Source of the DNA: Salminus brasiliensis
Lineage: Eukaryota; Chordata; Actinopteri; Characiformes; Bryconidae
Length of the DNA stretch: 64,000 bases
Assembly: GCF_030463535.1 (NCBI RefSeq)
Contig: NC_132878.1
Location: forward strand, 98,083,540 to 98,147,539
Reading direction: 5' to 3'
The stretch's first letter is position 1; every line of letters starts with the position of its first letter. Of the stretch, positions 46,336 through 58,284 are shown piece by piece. The translations under genes and the position numbers were made by a program. A model generated the notes under the pieces. It did no database searches, had not been told where the DNA came from, and was given only the letters and a program-made list of their open reading frames with translations.

Positions 46336-46570
46336 TACATGAAACTGTCACATCCTGCCTAAGGAAGACTCAAGCATCCATAGCAGTCGTGTTGCTCCAC
46401 CTGAACAGAGCCTGTGAATGCTGCTCTACCACGCAGGATGGCTTCCCTACTGGGCTGATTAGAGGTGCAACAGCATTCCTCAGGTATCCGTTCCTTCCAC
46501 CTCAAAGCCTTGTCTCGACTGGACCTTCTCTCTAGAGCCGACCTTTGGATCTCTCTTTAAAGCTCCAGAC
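46336..46570. repeat. Intron segment duplicated at 9,606-9,870
   Basis: Matches the unit 1 intron between the first and second LRR exons after NACHT. It lacks a short insertion found in unit 1 (AGCAGCGAAAG region). Confidence 0.8.
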
Positions 46571-47212
46571 ACAAACTACTTGTGCCTAGAGTTGAACTTG
46601 AGCAGGGACGTTACATTCAGATTGTTCAGTCTTGCACACCGATCATGTTACCTTTGTTTAACAGTGATCAGTCAGACCAGTCTAGTTCTAGCCAATAGCA
46701 GTAGCTGTCCATGTGATCAAATCCAACAGTCAGTGCACTTCTCCAAACAACTCACCTTATTACTATTCTAACCACTATCTCAGGAATAACGTCCTGTGGG
46801 GTGAGTGTTGATACACTAAACTCATGCCTACCTTCAAGGCTGTGATCCTGTAATGATCTCTCTCATTATTACATGTTTCTATGATAATGTTTTATTAATT
46901 ATAACTAGCTCTTGTGTGAGTGTATACAAAGAGATTGGGTCCCTGGAGCGAGAAAACTGCCTTTTGAATTGAGACTGAATTTAATTCAGAACTGAACTGC
47001 AAATCAAGGTAAGTTTTATTTATGGTGGAGTCTAAACTGAACCAACCAGTTACCAAAAATCTACAGTCCTGGGCGAGAATTACAGGTGGTGCCCCATTCA
47101 TTCAGGTCATAGCTAATTAATTCAGTAATAAATTAATAAAATCAATGACCAGAACATTTAGTAATTAATTAATAATACTTGGTTTGTTAAAGCGCTCCCA
47201 TTTCTGCTACAA
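46571..47212. other. Intron sequence, nothing recognised
   Basis: Unit 3 intron; from about 47,110 it matches 9,890 onward. No open frame or element supported. Confidence 0.55.
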
Positions 47213-47425
47213 TGTGTTTATGAGGAAGAAAGACCTCATCAGAAATCTTTCTAGACAATCTAAAGACGACTGCAGACGTTAGAGAGTTGGTCTTTGTTCG
47301 GTTAGTGAACTCTGACCTTCACTAGAAACTTCATCTTGTATATTGATATAAAAACATCTTAGTAAAGCTCTGAATCTCACATCTTCACATTTATCATTTC
47401 ACAATGAACTGACAGAAACACTGAC

Positions 47426-47599
47426 CTGAGAATCTGCAGTTTACAGTGTGAACTCTTCAGTCCAGCAGAGAGCAGCTCCACTCCTGAATCCTGCAGGTCA
47501 TTGTTACTGAGGTCCAGCTCTTTCAGGGAGGAGTTTTCCAGCTTTAAAACTGATCCCAGAGCTTTACACGTCTCTACTCCAAGATTACATGAAGCCAGT
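47426..47599 (-). CDS. First LRR exon after NACHT, unit 3
   Basis: A 174-nt exon encoding [37 protein letters not shown] and KLQILR. It joins the NACHT exon in phase through a split Val codon. The longer open frame upstream of it is intron. Confidence 0.9.
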
Positions 47600-48205
47600 C
47601 TGAAAAATGAAGAAGAAACAGATTTTACAATAAACTGAAAGAGGAAGATTTGAATGGACAGATAAAGAATAGAGAACAGAATTAAACTGAAATACAGCGT
47701 CCGTCTAAAGCCCTGGAGTTTCTTTATATAGAGATAGAAAACATGCAGAAAGCTCCAGTTCCACATGCTGACCCATTTTACTGTGAACAACGTGGACCTG
47801 CAGCTCACCAACAGCTCTGGAACAGATTTTAGTGGTGTTATGAAATGCCTGAATATTACTTATATTATTGGCTCTCCTTAACTAGACACCCAATGAACGA
47901 CTAGAACAGCAGCAGTACTTCCAATCTTCTCTGTTCACTTATTATCACCATTAATTCATTTCTCTCTTAAAGAGACAGTAACCGAAAAAAATCTAAACAA
48001 AGCAAATTGGTATATCTTCTCATATATATCAGCCTATTAGGCTGAATCTTAATTTTCAACTGAACAACAGAAATAACACACACACACACACTCTCTCTCT
48101 CTCTCTCACACAGGATAATTCATACTAATGTGAGCCACTGTAAACTGGTTCTAATCCTCAGCAGTTCATTAAAAACTGTGGAAAAGCCTGAAGGAAAATA
48201 CTCAC

Positions 48206-49996
48206 ACAGCTCTTCTGGATGCTTTGACTACTGACAGCAGCCTCAGAAGACACTCCTCTGATGGTTCATATTTACTGAGATCAAATTCATCCAGCTCTTC
48301 TTCTGAGTTCAGCAACACAAATGCCAGAGCTGACCACTGAGCAGGAGAGAGCCTGGCCTGATGAAGATGACGGTCACCACCTCTGTTCAGGTATTTCTGC
48401 ACTTCCTGCACTAGAGAGTGATCATTCAGTTCATTCAAACAGTGGAACAGATTGATGGATTTCTCTGGAGAGATGTTCTTCTCAATCTTCTCCTTGATGT
48501 ATTTGACTGTTTCTTCGTTGCTGTGAGAGCTCCTCTCTGTCGGAGTCAGTACGCCTCGTAAGAGAGTCTGATTAGACTCCAGTGAGAGACCCAGAAGGAA
48601 ACGAAGGAACAGGTCCAGGTGTCCACTCTCACTCTGTAAGGCTTCATCCACTGCACTGTTGAGGAAGTCAGTCATCGTTGATCTGCTGAAAAGTTTAGAG
48701 AGTTTACTGGTTTGCTGTTCAGTGGTTTGCTGATTCTGAATCTTTCTGTTGAGAAACGCATATAAAGCAGCAAGGAACTCCTGAACACTCAGATGTACAA
48801 AGCTGAAGACCTTCCCCAGGTGCAGCTCATGCTCCTCTCTGAAGATCTGGGTGCACACTCCTGAGTACACTGACACTTCTCTAATATCAATGCCACTCTC
48901 TCTTAGGTCTTCCTCATAGAAGATCAGATTTCCTTTCTCGAGCTGCTGGAAAGCCAGTTTCCCAGAGCCAGAATACTTCCTCTAGTCTGCTGAGGATCAA
49001 GGTCACTTCCTCCACTGTACTTCTGGCTCTTGTGTTTGATCTGGAAGATCAGGAAGTGTGTGAACATCTGCGTCAGGGTTTTGGGGGTTTCTCCACTCTC
49101 AGCTTCACTCAGCATTCTCTCTAGAACAGTGGCTGTAATCCAGCAGAAGACCGGTATATGGCACATGATGTAGAGGCTTCTTGAAGACCTGATGTGTGTG
49201 AAGACTTTGTTGGCCAGGTCCTGATCACTGATCCTCCTTCTGAAGTACTCCTGTTTCTGAGGGTCACTGAAACCCCGCACTTCTGTTACCTGGTCAACAC
49301 ACTCAGGAGGGATCTGACTGACCGCTGCTGGTCGAGAGGTGATCCAGAGGAGAGCAGAGGGAAGCAGATTCCCCTTGATGAGGTTCGTCAGCAGAACATC
49401 CACTGAGGTCTTTTTTTCTATATCCACCAAGTTCTCATTGTTCTGGAAATCTAGAGGCAGTCGACACTCATCCAGACCATCAAAGATGAACATGATCTTG
49501 TAGCTCTTATAATGTCTGGGTTTTAAATCTTGTGTTTCTGGGAAGAAGCTCTGAAGAAGATTCACCATACTGAGCTTCTTCTTCTTCATCAGATTCAGTT
49601 CTCTAAAAGGAAGTGGAAATATGAAGAGAACGTCCTGATTTACTTCTCCTTCAGCCCAGTCCAGAATGAACTTCTGCACAGAGACTGTTTTTCCAATTCC
49701 AGCAACTCCTTTAGTCAGTACGGTTCTGATGGGCTGGTTCTGTTCTGGTAATGGTTTAAAGATGTCGCTGCATTTGACTGGTGTCTCCTGTGCTGCCCTT
49801 TTCCCGGATGCAGCTTCAATCTGCTTCACCTCATGTTCCTGATTGACCTCTCCACCCCCTCCCTCTGTGATGTAGAGCTCTGTGTAGATCTCATTCAGAA
49901 GTGCTGAGTTTCCATTGCCTGAGATTCCTTCATTAATTCTCTGACATTTATCCCTCAGTTTGGATTTGAGCTTTCGATGACAAGCTGGGGCCAATT
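48206..49996 (-). CDS. FISNA-NACHT exon, unit 3 (one-base deletion)
   Basis: Runs from acceptor GGTATCAG to donor GTGAGT; 1,791 nt, one less than unit 1. FISNA ([37 protein letters not shown]) is followed by intact Walker A (GVAGIGKT), Walker B ([12 protein letters not shown]) and the sensor region ([15 protein letters not shown]). The frame is lost after [16 protein letters not shown], because a run of four C in unit 1 (11,544-11,547) is three C here (48,961-48,963). It resumes in the other frame through [18 protein letters not shown] to KASRRAV. As written, a truncated protein with NACHT but no LRR or B30.2 would result. Confidence 0.9.
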
Positions 49997-50339
49997 CTGA
50001 TACCAGAGGAAGACAATAGAAACATGTGATCAGCTGTGATCCTGCATTAAAGACCCCTGTGTAGAACAACTCTGTGATACAGTGAATAAATCATTTAAAA
50101 ATAAAGATTGTAGTGTGTTGTTTCTGTAGCAGCTGTAGAGCTCTTAGAGCTGTTAATGGTGTTTCTACAAAATCAGTAAGTGTTAGGTTTAAGGACTACA
50201 GTTGATGCTGTGATACATTATCCTATAATTACAAAATCCAATGAAGTATTGATTTTTATTCCCTTTGAAAAGCGGGACTTCACTGAGGAATACATTAGCA
50301 CTCAGGCTGGGAACCATGGTCATGACCCAGAACTCTTAC

Positions 50340-50538
50340 TGCTCTCTAGTGTGTTAGCAAGGTCTGTCTGCTTCATGTTCCTCAGGATCTGCAGTGTGAT
50401 CTTCAGCACCTCCTCTCTCCCCCCTCTCTGATCATCCGCCACCTCTCTCTCAGAGCATGCTGGGTAATCTGGACTCAGGAGCTTCTTGAGTGTGTTCAGC
50501 TCGTTCTCCACTAGAGAGATAAATTTCTGCTGCAGCTC
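50340..50538 (-). CDS. N-terminal linker exon ahead of FISNA, unit 3
   Basis: A 199-nt exon encoding ELQQKFISLVENELNTLKKL and [18 protein letters not shown]. The acidic stretch is two codons shorter than in unit 1. Donor GTAAGA, phase 1, joins LAPAC in frame. Confidence 0.85.
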
Positions 50539-50876
50539 CTGATTAAGAACAAACATCAGAGAATCACTAAAGCTGCACCATTACAGAGAGAGATGATCTG
50601 AACACAGAACAATCTGCTAAACAGAAGAGAGACACTGATCTGAGGAGTGGAGGAGTTCTGGATGCTGTGATTCTGTAATGTGTAAAAGGACTTAAACATC
50701 ATGTGACTGAACAGCATCTTAAAATATTAATATGAACACTGTTACAGTTAGAATACACCAGCAACTGAAGGAGACTGAATTATGATTAGCAAAGTATCAA
50801 AACTTTAAAGCAGCTTTAAACTGAGAAATGAAAGAAATCAGGGAGACCCTCATCATGTGACTGGTTTAGGACTGAC

Positions 50877-50925
50877 CTTGAATATATGCTCCAGTTTTTC
50901 TCTGTGAATCTTCTTCTTCTGGACG
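50877..50925 (-). CDS. 49-nt basic linker exon, unit 3
   Basis: Encodes VQKKKIHREKLEHIFK; identical splice layout to 13,459-13,507. Confidence 0.8.
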
Positions 50926-52092
50926 CTGTGGATGAATAGAAAACCCACACTGTGATCTCCATGAATTAATCAGCTGATATAGCAGCTCACATTTGCACTT
51001 ACCACCAAAAATCAAACACAAGTGATACTGACAGAAGATAAAAGTTGAGAGTTTTAATAAAATAAAGAATAACAGACAATAACAGATCAAATTAAAAGAC
51101 TGAACTTCAGTAAAAGCTGAATTAAACCCACACATTTCCAAATGTTTCTTAAAGGTGAAAACAGAGCTCGACCGTCTACTAATGTAAACAAAGACGACTT
51201 CACAAAGATACATGTGTGTTTTAGTAGCAGAGCATTCTGTCTCTGACTTCAGTTTTCAGACGTAGCAAATCTATCATTTCTTGGGTTTATTCAGGATTAA
51301 AATGTCTGAAAGTTGTGAATGTGTTTGTTTGAGTCATTACTCGTCTGGTAAGAGCTCTGAAAAGAACTAAATCTGAGTGGAATTCTGTAGAATTTCATCC
51401 ATTTGTAAATCTAACTGAACACACAGCAGCCTGACTGAACACCCATCTGTTCATTACATTATAACCCATATACCATTGACCCAAAGCCCACTTTGACTGT
51501 CCTGCTTATATCACTGATATCACCTGCTTATACTAACTGTTCTATTTCTATGAGAAACTGTAAGGTTTGGATGTGAAACACTGGTGTGTAATTTCATGCA
51601 CAGCTGCCTCATTTATGATCTAAGTTAATGACTGGCTCTGACTCTCAGTAGCTCTGTTTACATGCAGAGATTTTCACCAATCTGAATAAGAGTTCATTCT
51701 GATTGTAGAGAACGACTGAACTGTTTATATGAACATTAAACATCCTCACATCACCCAACACCTCCCACCCCATCCCATTCCTATAGTACCCATCAAAACA
51801 CCCCCACTCTCCTCTCAAACACGTCCCCCTACTGTCTCTATATATAGATATGTGTGTAACTGTCCACCCTATAGCTGATATTGTAATTTAGGGAGTAGAA
51901 CCGACTCTCTGTGACCTCGTTTAGTGATCTAGAACATTGTTCAGGTCAGTCAGTCTAATCTAGAACCTGTCTCACCATCACACCCAGCTGTGTACACTGA
52001 TCATTAAATACAGAGAACTCAGAACCTCACACTGAGCTCCTGTGTGGAAATCAGTGCAGAGGAACAGCATGAAGATCACCTGCAGTGTGTGT

Positions 52093-52140
<48 letters not shown>

Positions 52141-52158
52141 GTTTGATGTTTCACTCAC
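50926..52158. other. Long intron, unit 3
   Basis: Aligns with 13,508-14,668, plus a GT microsatellite insertion at about 52,085-52,138 not present in unit 1. No gene seen. Confidence 0.7.
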
Positions 52159-52272
52159 TTTGGGTCAAAGGTCACAGCTTCACTGCTGAAATCAGGAGGA
52201 TGACCCATGGACCAGTCACTCTTCATAGACACACAGCTGGGCTCTGGAGAAACTGCTCTCTGTGTTTCAGTC
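52159..52272 (-). CDS. N-terminal repeat exon C (114 nt), unit 3
   Basis: Encodes TETQRAVSPEPSCVSMKSDW and SMGHPPDFSSEAVTFDPN across the junction. Same phase as unit 1. Confidence 0.8.
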
Positions 52273-52410
52273 CTGTTAACATTAAACACAGTGAAAACTC
52301 CAGCATTTACACACTGAACTCCAACACACACCACATCTTTAAGAAAGCTCAGGAACACATTTGAAGAGCTTCACTCTCAGAACAGTAGTTTACTGAGTGC
52401 AGTGATGTAC

Positions 52411-52518
52411 CGAGACTCAGAGCTTCCTCCTCCACTGATGAACTGTAGAAGCTGCTTCATGGACCAGTCACTCTTCATAGACACAGCGCTGGGGGCTGGA
52501 GATGCTGCTCTCTTCACC
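52411..52518 (-). CDS. N-terminal repeat exon B (108 nt), unit 3
   Basis: Encodes VKRAASPAPSAVSMKSDWSM followed by a Gly/Ser-rich end (SGGGSSESR). Acceptor TTTTCAG, donor GTACAT. Confidence 0.8.
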
Positions 52519-52672
52519 CTGAAAACAGTTGATTCATGATGATCCATGATGAGAGTAAAGTGTGGAATAATGACTTCCTTTACTAAAACTCCTTCAGCTT
52601 CAACATGAGGGACATAAACACTCTCTCCTTCTCCTGGTTCTTCAGATGAAGTGCTGATATGAGGATACTCAC

Positions 52673-52767
52673 TCTGGGGCACTTCCTCCACTGCTGGAGG
52701 TAAGAGGCTCCATCATGGAGCTGTTCCTCTTCTAACACACACTGCTGGACACTGGAGATGCTGCTCT
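52673..52767 (-). CDS. N-terminal repeat exon A (95 nt), unit 3
   Basis: Diverged RAASPVSS-type repeat exon, same signals as 15,183-15,277. Upstream the sequence runs to 53,600 without a clear start-codon exon, so the true initiator is unresolved. Confidence 0.65.
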
Positions 52768-53615
52768 CTGAGAACAGATCATTTACAACAGATTCACTGT
52801 AAGAACAGCTGGAAACTGGAGTTTTCACACACGCCCACTTTGTACTGATCACTAATTCTAATATTGATTAGAGTGTTAGTAAGGTGGCGGTTTACACCTT
52901 TAAGTAAAGAACACTGTACTGAAATGATTAACTCTAACTTGGGAATTAAAACTCTGCTATGAAGCCCCTCACAGATCCAGTCCTCTATTCCTGTACAAGA
53001 ACCCACTCAATAGTGTGAACACAGAGCTAATCAGAACTGGAGGAACTAGAAGAACAGGACTGGAAGTTCTATTAGCTGATCTATTTAAGAAGCAGTTCAT
53101 GTGAAGCAGTGAAGCACATTTACAGCACTGTTGTGGCCCACAGACAGCTCTGTCCCACCAGCACGACTCTGGAGCTGAGCTCCACTGGTAGAAACACTAA
53201 TATTATGGGGTGGCTCCTTTTGTTCTGTTGGTCTCTGTACTTGCGTTGCGGGCCCGAACCGCTGCTTGTGTTCAGGGTGGTCTCAAACTACCTGTCCGCT
53301 TCGTGCGCTGAACGCAGGAAGACCCTCGACTCCCTCAGTGAGAGCCGTCCGACTTCACCTCAGCATGGGGGGCGTCCAATGCTGCCAGAGGAGATCTGAC
53401 CGCTCCCGGTAGTTCAGACCGCTATCTGGGCTGGATCTATTCCCCGGCTGGGAATGTGGACGGGACCGGGTACCGAGTCCGGCTACTTGTCAGGAGCTTG
53501 TAGAAGTTCTCAGCTCCACAACCTTGTTCTTCTGACTTGATAAAGATGAAGAATAAAACCTTCTTTACATTAAATCCAACACAAAGCAGCTGCGCTGTAC
53601 TTTTCCCTCCTCTCT
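52768..53615. other. 5' region of unit 3, no coding exon fixed
   Basis: Expected to hold the initiator exon, but no exon with ATG and compatible phase could be defended. A GC-richer stretch at 53,230-53,410 carries a plus-strand 96-codon frame without recognisable domain. Confidence 0.45.
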
Positions 53616-53632
53616 CTTTCACTTTCACTTTC
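53616..53632 (-). promoter_or_regulatory. ISRE/IRF element, three GAAA repeats
   Basis: The minus strand reads GAAAGTGAAAGTGAAAG, a direct fit to three GAAANN units, the consensus bound by IRF family factors in interferon-inducible promoters. It lies upstream of the unit 3 coding exons in the correct orientation. A donor-like GTAAAG lies about 65 bases downstream (near 53,550). No TATA box seen nearby. Confidence 0.6.
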
Positions 53633-54446
53633 TCTCTCCTACACACATCCCGCCCCTCCGACACACAGCCAATGGACAGTGGAGTACCTCAATGATTGAC
53701 AGCTAGATTTAGCCAATCAAATACATCTAAACACTTTTATTCAACGTTTTTAATCTTTTTAATTTTAATACCCTTAAAAAACTCTTTACCATCCAAACTA
53801 AACAAATCAACACAACATACATTTATATGTACACACACAACTGTCCCCAGAGCTACACACGTTTACAGTGTTTCTCTACACACGTTTACACCAATAAGCT
53901 CGATCATGTAGATCCTCTGATCTTCAGCTCATTTCAGCTGGTAGCTGCAGCATGTATGTGCTACAGATCAGGAGATCTGCCCTCCTGCTTACAAATGAGG
54001 GATCTGAGAATGTGTAAAAGCTGAAGGGCAGAATAGTGTCTGACTGTGAAGTAGATAACAATGCTATAATACAGCTCCAACGTTTAGGAATATGCTGGAA
54101 CAGAAATGCTGATACATTCTCCAAGCGTTCAGCACCATTTCTGATTGAGACCCAAACCAACATTCAACTCACTGGTTAAAATGCCAAAGCATTTCAGCTG
54201 CATTTCAACGTTATATCGACGTCATATTCACGAGCAACATCTCACATTATTTTTATGTTGAAGTCTGGTTGTGTTTAGATCAGGTGACGTCTAGACCAGA
54301 ATCCAACCAAAACACACAGAGGTCAGATCGACGTTGTGTATCCACTGTCTGAGTTCACCTAAAGAATCGACTCCTACAGACACACATGTGTTTCTCCAGC
54401 ACAGTGATCTTCTACATGATCCGGTTTAAACAGTTAATGAACTTAC

Positions 54447-54500
54447 AGTGTGAATCCAGAGATCTGCTCTCTTCTCTCCTTCTGGAAAGAAGCAACTCAG
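54447..54500 (-). other. Candidate non-coding first exon, unit 3
   Basis: Donor CACACT/GTAAGT at 54,447/54,446 and an IRF-like element 60 bases upstream. The layout is conserved at 475-556. The right boundary is unknown. Confidence 0.4.
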
Positions 54501-54505
54501 AATTC

Positions 54506-54521
54506 CTTTCACTTTCACTTC
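54506..54521 (-). promoter_or_regulatory. IRF/ISRE-like element
   Basis: The minus strand reads GAAGTGAAAGTGAAAG. Conserved with 541-556. Inferred promoter element of the NLR unit. Confidence 0.5.
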
Positions 54522-54616
54522 AGTCACCTGACCTAATCCAGCACCCAGCCTACAGCGCCCTCTAGTGGAGAGACCTCCACACACCACAGTCTGTACACAC
54601 TGCTACTGTAGGCAGT

Positions 54617-55429
54617 GCCCAAAGTCTGAAAGTTAGGGTTTAATCAGAGAACACTTCAGTCAGAGAAGATGGAGCAGATGTGAAACATGGAGTTTACTGA
54701 CAAGAACAGCTGTTGTGTCTGAATCATGGATAGATAATGGAGAACATCTGTGGCTCCACATAAAGCATCAACATTAATAGAGCTGTAAAACTGCAAGAGA
54801 ACCCAGTTCAGATACTGAACCTAAAGAGGAAGTACTGAGAAGAAGAAAATAAAAGTAAGGTCATTTCATCAACACTTTACAACAGGAATTCATTGATTAT
54901 CAGACCTTAAACAGCATTAAGCTTTACTAAATGCCACTGTCTCAGTTCATTATTAAAGGGGATATATATGACATTCACTTCTTTAGAGCTGGTGCTTAGA
55001 CATTTGTATATATGGAGAACTTACCAGCCCAGGACTGCACAGGTCAGAAATCATAAGATCCTAGAGCTGCTGCAACCTGTCTGTGTGTGCTGACCACTTT
55101 TTACACTTTGTACAGTTTTGTAACACCTCTTAGATTGATTATGAAAATGTATTGTTTTTCTTATAGATCAGAAATACACTAAAAACTGTGGATCTTAAAT
55201 GTTAAATGGGATTTGTGCAAAAGTACGTGCACATTAAATATGTAATGTTTTAGCTTACATTCTATTGACTTTTCAAAAAGTATAGAAGATTATTATAATG
55301 TACACACACTTTGTTTATTTCTATTTGTTAATAAAAAACATCATATTTAAGTTTCCTACAGATTTGTTCTTTTATTTTCAATCAGAAAATCATCTAATGT
55401 GGTATTAGAACAGGGGTGCACAATTCTTT
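54617..55429. other. AT-rich intergenic, nothing recognised
   Basis: Unique sequence right of the NLR array with no open frame or element recognised. Confidence 0.55.
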
Positions 55430-56235
55430 GTATATGACTACATTCTCTGTAAATCGGTTCTTTGGTAAAAGTGGTTTCTTTTTGGGGAGATACAGAACCA
55501 CTTCTTCAAAGATTGCATAAAGAATGATCTACACAAGAGTTTTCTACTGTTTGAAGAAACCATTAAAGCATGTATTTAAAAATCATGACACCCTTTAAAA
55601 CACATACAATTTGTAAAATATATTTAAACGTATGATATTAGCCTGAATTGTAGGTATTGTCAGGCTTGTGTTTTATTTCTTGCCTCATTGGTAAAGCAAA
55701 AAACTAAAAGATGGAGTGTGAAACTCTTGTCACACACTCAGTCTGGTTTGTAGGAAACTTTGTCAAGGAGAGATCTGTTGTGGAGGATGCACTGGAACTC
55801 TGTACCCTAGTCCCTCAGATTGGCTGGAATGAGCAGCACTATTAGTGGCATTACACACCGTACTCTAACAATTCTGAAATCACATGTAAGGAAAGCTGCA
55901 CTTCAACTTTGCCTCCAATTCTTTTGGTTTGAGATTGTGTATAGATGACAGAGACTTGAACCACATCAGTAAAATGTTTACACACCCCTTGCCTTTAGTT
56001 TCTGTAGCATTAGAACCGCTCTGGGGCACATCTGTTTTCACCGAGCTTGACCTGTAAAGTGTGTATAATCTAGTGCGCACTATTGCACACTTTGTCACCA
56101 CTATGGGGCACTTAGATTATTTGGTTATGCCCTTTGGGTTTGCTAATACCCTGGATGTATTCTAATCCATTATTAATAAGGTTCTGAGGGAAACGCTAGG
56201 GCTCTTCATCTAAGCTTACATTACATCATTTTTAT
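55430..56235 (+). mobile_element. Decayed Ty3/gypsy fragment, copy 1
   Basis: The last part encodes GLRLCIDDRDLNHISKMFTH, PLPLVSVALEPLWGTSVFTE and DYLVMPFGFANTLDVF, the fingers and palm of gypsy RT, with stops. The upstream part matches 56,370-56,830 and may be gag. The YxDD motif region is lost. Confidence 0.7.
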
Positions 56236-56369
56236 GCCACTGTAAGTACAAACACAAATACAGGAAATACTAAATATACAAATATGTGCATGTACATGTT
56301 CACATGTGTGCATTAAGGCTGGGTGATTAAGGTCCAGACTAAGTTACTATACTAACAGTAAAATGCAGT

Positions 56370-57600
56370 AAATATGTAGACAAGCCATCAGTTCTTTGAC
56401 AAAAGTGGAACCCTTTTTGGAGTGATACAGAACCACCTCTTCAAAGGTTCCCTGAAGAATAATCTACACAAGGTTTGTCTTGTGTTTGAAACCTGACATT
56501 TGATTTTCACATAATTAGGCTATAAGTCGTTTACAGGCTTGTATTTTATCCTCCATTTCTTTCTTCATGGATAAAGACAGGGCTAGGGTACTTTTGTCAC
56601 ACGCTTAGTCGTGTTTGTTGGAAAACATCAAACAATTAAAATCTGCTTTTCATCACCCTCACAAGGGTTGCTCTCAAGGAATTATGTCTTTACGTCAAGA
56701 ATATGGAATTCTGTACCTTAGCTGCTTGCAGTGACTGGAATGAGCCAGCACTATTCGTGGCATTCAACATCATACTTCACTCTGAAACTGCATGTAAGGA
56801 TGAAGTCCTGAACTTAGAGGGGTTATCAGTCTCACTGTCTGAATGGGGATTCTGTTAGTGAAGGAGTTGTTTCTAAGATCTCTAGTTTTTTAAATGTCCC
56901 AGCAGTGCTCTCCATTTTGAGGATGTTTTCTGAGTATGCTGTTATTTTAGGTTTGCCTTGGTTACAGAAAAAACTCCAACATATCCTGATCTAGTTGTGC
57001 ACTGTTAGCTTGATCCCTGTTTTGTCACAATTACTATTTACAATACTCTGCTTATTGAAATGATCAGGAAGACTAAACCCCAAAACTACCCCCCTTCTCA
57101 TCCCTATAATTGTGCAACAGATTTAAGAGTATGTGGAGTACTAACTAACCTTTCACCTGTTACCTGTTACCTTTTAACACAAGCTTATGAGAGTGTCATG
57201 GAGCAACACATCCAGGAAGTGCTAGAACAGGGTTTTATACACACTTAAACTTCACTTCTAGCCAGAGGTTTCTATTCTCTGAGCCAAGGATGGGGTTTGA
57301 GACTATGTATAGATTATACAGGATTAAATCCCATCATTAAAACATTCCCATACCCATTGCCTTTAGTGTCTGTAGCATTACAGCTCTAGGGCATATCTGC
57401 TTACTGTATATCAAGCCTGACCTACAAGCTGATCTGCATCTGTGTGGGGCGTGAATGGAAAACTGCTTCTGTCTCCACTATGGGGCTCTTTGAGTATTTG
57501 GTTATGCCACTCAGGGTGTCTAATGCCCCGACTGTGTTCCGATCCTTTATTAACATCATTGATGGTGCTAGTGAACTTCATCTAAGCTTACATAGAGAAT
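56370..57600 (+). mobile_element. Decayed Ty3/gypsy fragment, copy 2
   Basis: A diverged tandem copy of 55,430-56,235 with a larger RT part. YPPSHPYNCATDL and YESVMEQHIQEVLEQGFIHT (57,060-57,245) correspond to the start of gypsy RT. Then come LCIDYTGLNPIIKTFPYPLP and [20 protein letters not shown]. Several frameshifts. The two copies share AGAACCACxTCTTCAAAG strings and end at similar points (CTTCATCTAAGCTTACAT). Confidence 0.72.
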
Positions 57601-58284
57601 AATTTGATTCATTCTCCTTTTTTAATAATACACAATCCACATGGAGCACCCCAGCCAGATACCAGATGAAGTATTAGGAAATAATTAAATATTACCTGGA
57701 TCTTCTATTTTATATGGTTAGGTATAGGTGGTGTATTCTGTTAATATCCAACTAAACCAACCTAGACCACAAATTAGACACTAAATTCACCTCTAAACAG
57801 CAGAAATAAAAAATACTACCAACGGTGTGACTCCGGTTAAGTGGTTATATTGTATTGGCTTAACCTCAATAAAATAAATAGGGCCCTGTAGGTGCGGCAG
57901 AATGAAGCTCATTAAGTAATCAGTCTCATTAAATTACTGACACCTTATAAATACTGTGATTTTAATGAAGACTAAAATGACAGTTTATAGTATAAATGTA
58001 TTGATAAGCAGGTCACTGTATCAGGGCTCTAATCATTGATTAGAATTCTGACGATGGGGACTCAGTTAGACTCTGAAGGTCAGGAGTTCAGGAACAGTCT
58101 GTTGGCCTCAATTTCATCTGAGTGAAAACAAGACAAAACAACTGGGTTCAAACAGAAAAGCATTTATTAATCAGAGCAGTAAAGACAGTCAGCAGGAGCA
58201 CAGAATCACCTTAGAGAATCTATATGAAGATCAATCTTTGATCAGACTCCGCTGAGGAGTAGAGGTCTGCGTCTGCACATGTAG
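57601..58284. other. Intergenic, nothing recognised
   Basis: AT-rich sequence without open frames or recognised repeats. Confidence 0.55.

Larger units (their letters stand above)
38991..54500 (-). pseudogene. NLR-C (NLRC3-like) immune receptor gene, unit 3, with one frameshift
   Basis: Exons in transcript order: candidate non-coding exon ending at 54,447, then 52,767-52,673, 52,518-52,411, 52,272-52,159, 50,925-50,877, 50,538-50,340, 49,996-48,206, 47,599-47,426, 45,025-44,852, 41,690-41,517, 39,693-39,647 and 39,556-38,991. All junctions match unit 1 in phase. The coding sum is 3,491 nt, one short of a multiple of three, which fits a single-base deletion in a C run at 48,961-48,963. Walker A is intact here. 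Its 5' flank has two IRF-like elements. The protein would be a cytosolic NLR with B30.2 domain of about 1,160 residues. The lesion may be real or a homopolymer sequencing error. Confidence 0.82.
53973..54616. repeat. Segmental duplication block, partner of 1-651
   Basis: Near identity with the start of the window, ending at GGCAGT. It marks the 5' boundary of the unit 3 gene. Confidence 0.85.

Noticed and set aside
53109..53399. Plus-strand 96-codon frame with a hydrophobic segment (MGWLLLFCWSLYL)
   Set aside because: It lies in the 5' region of a minus-strand gene, matches no family I know and has no supporting signals.
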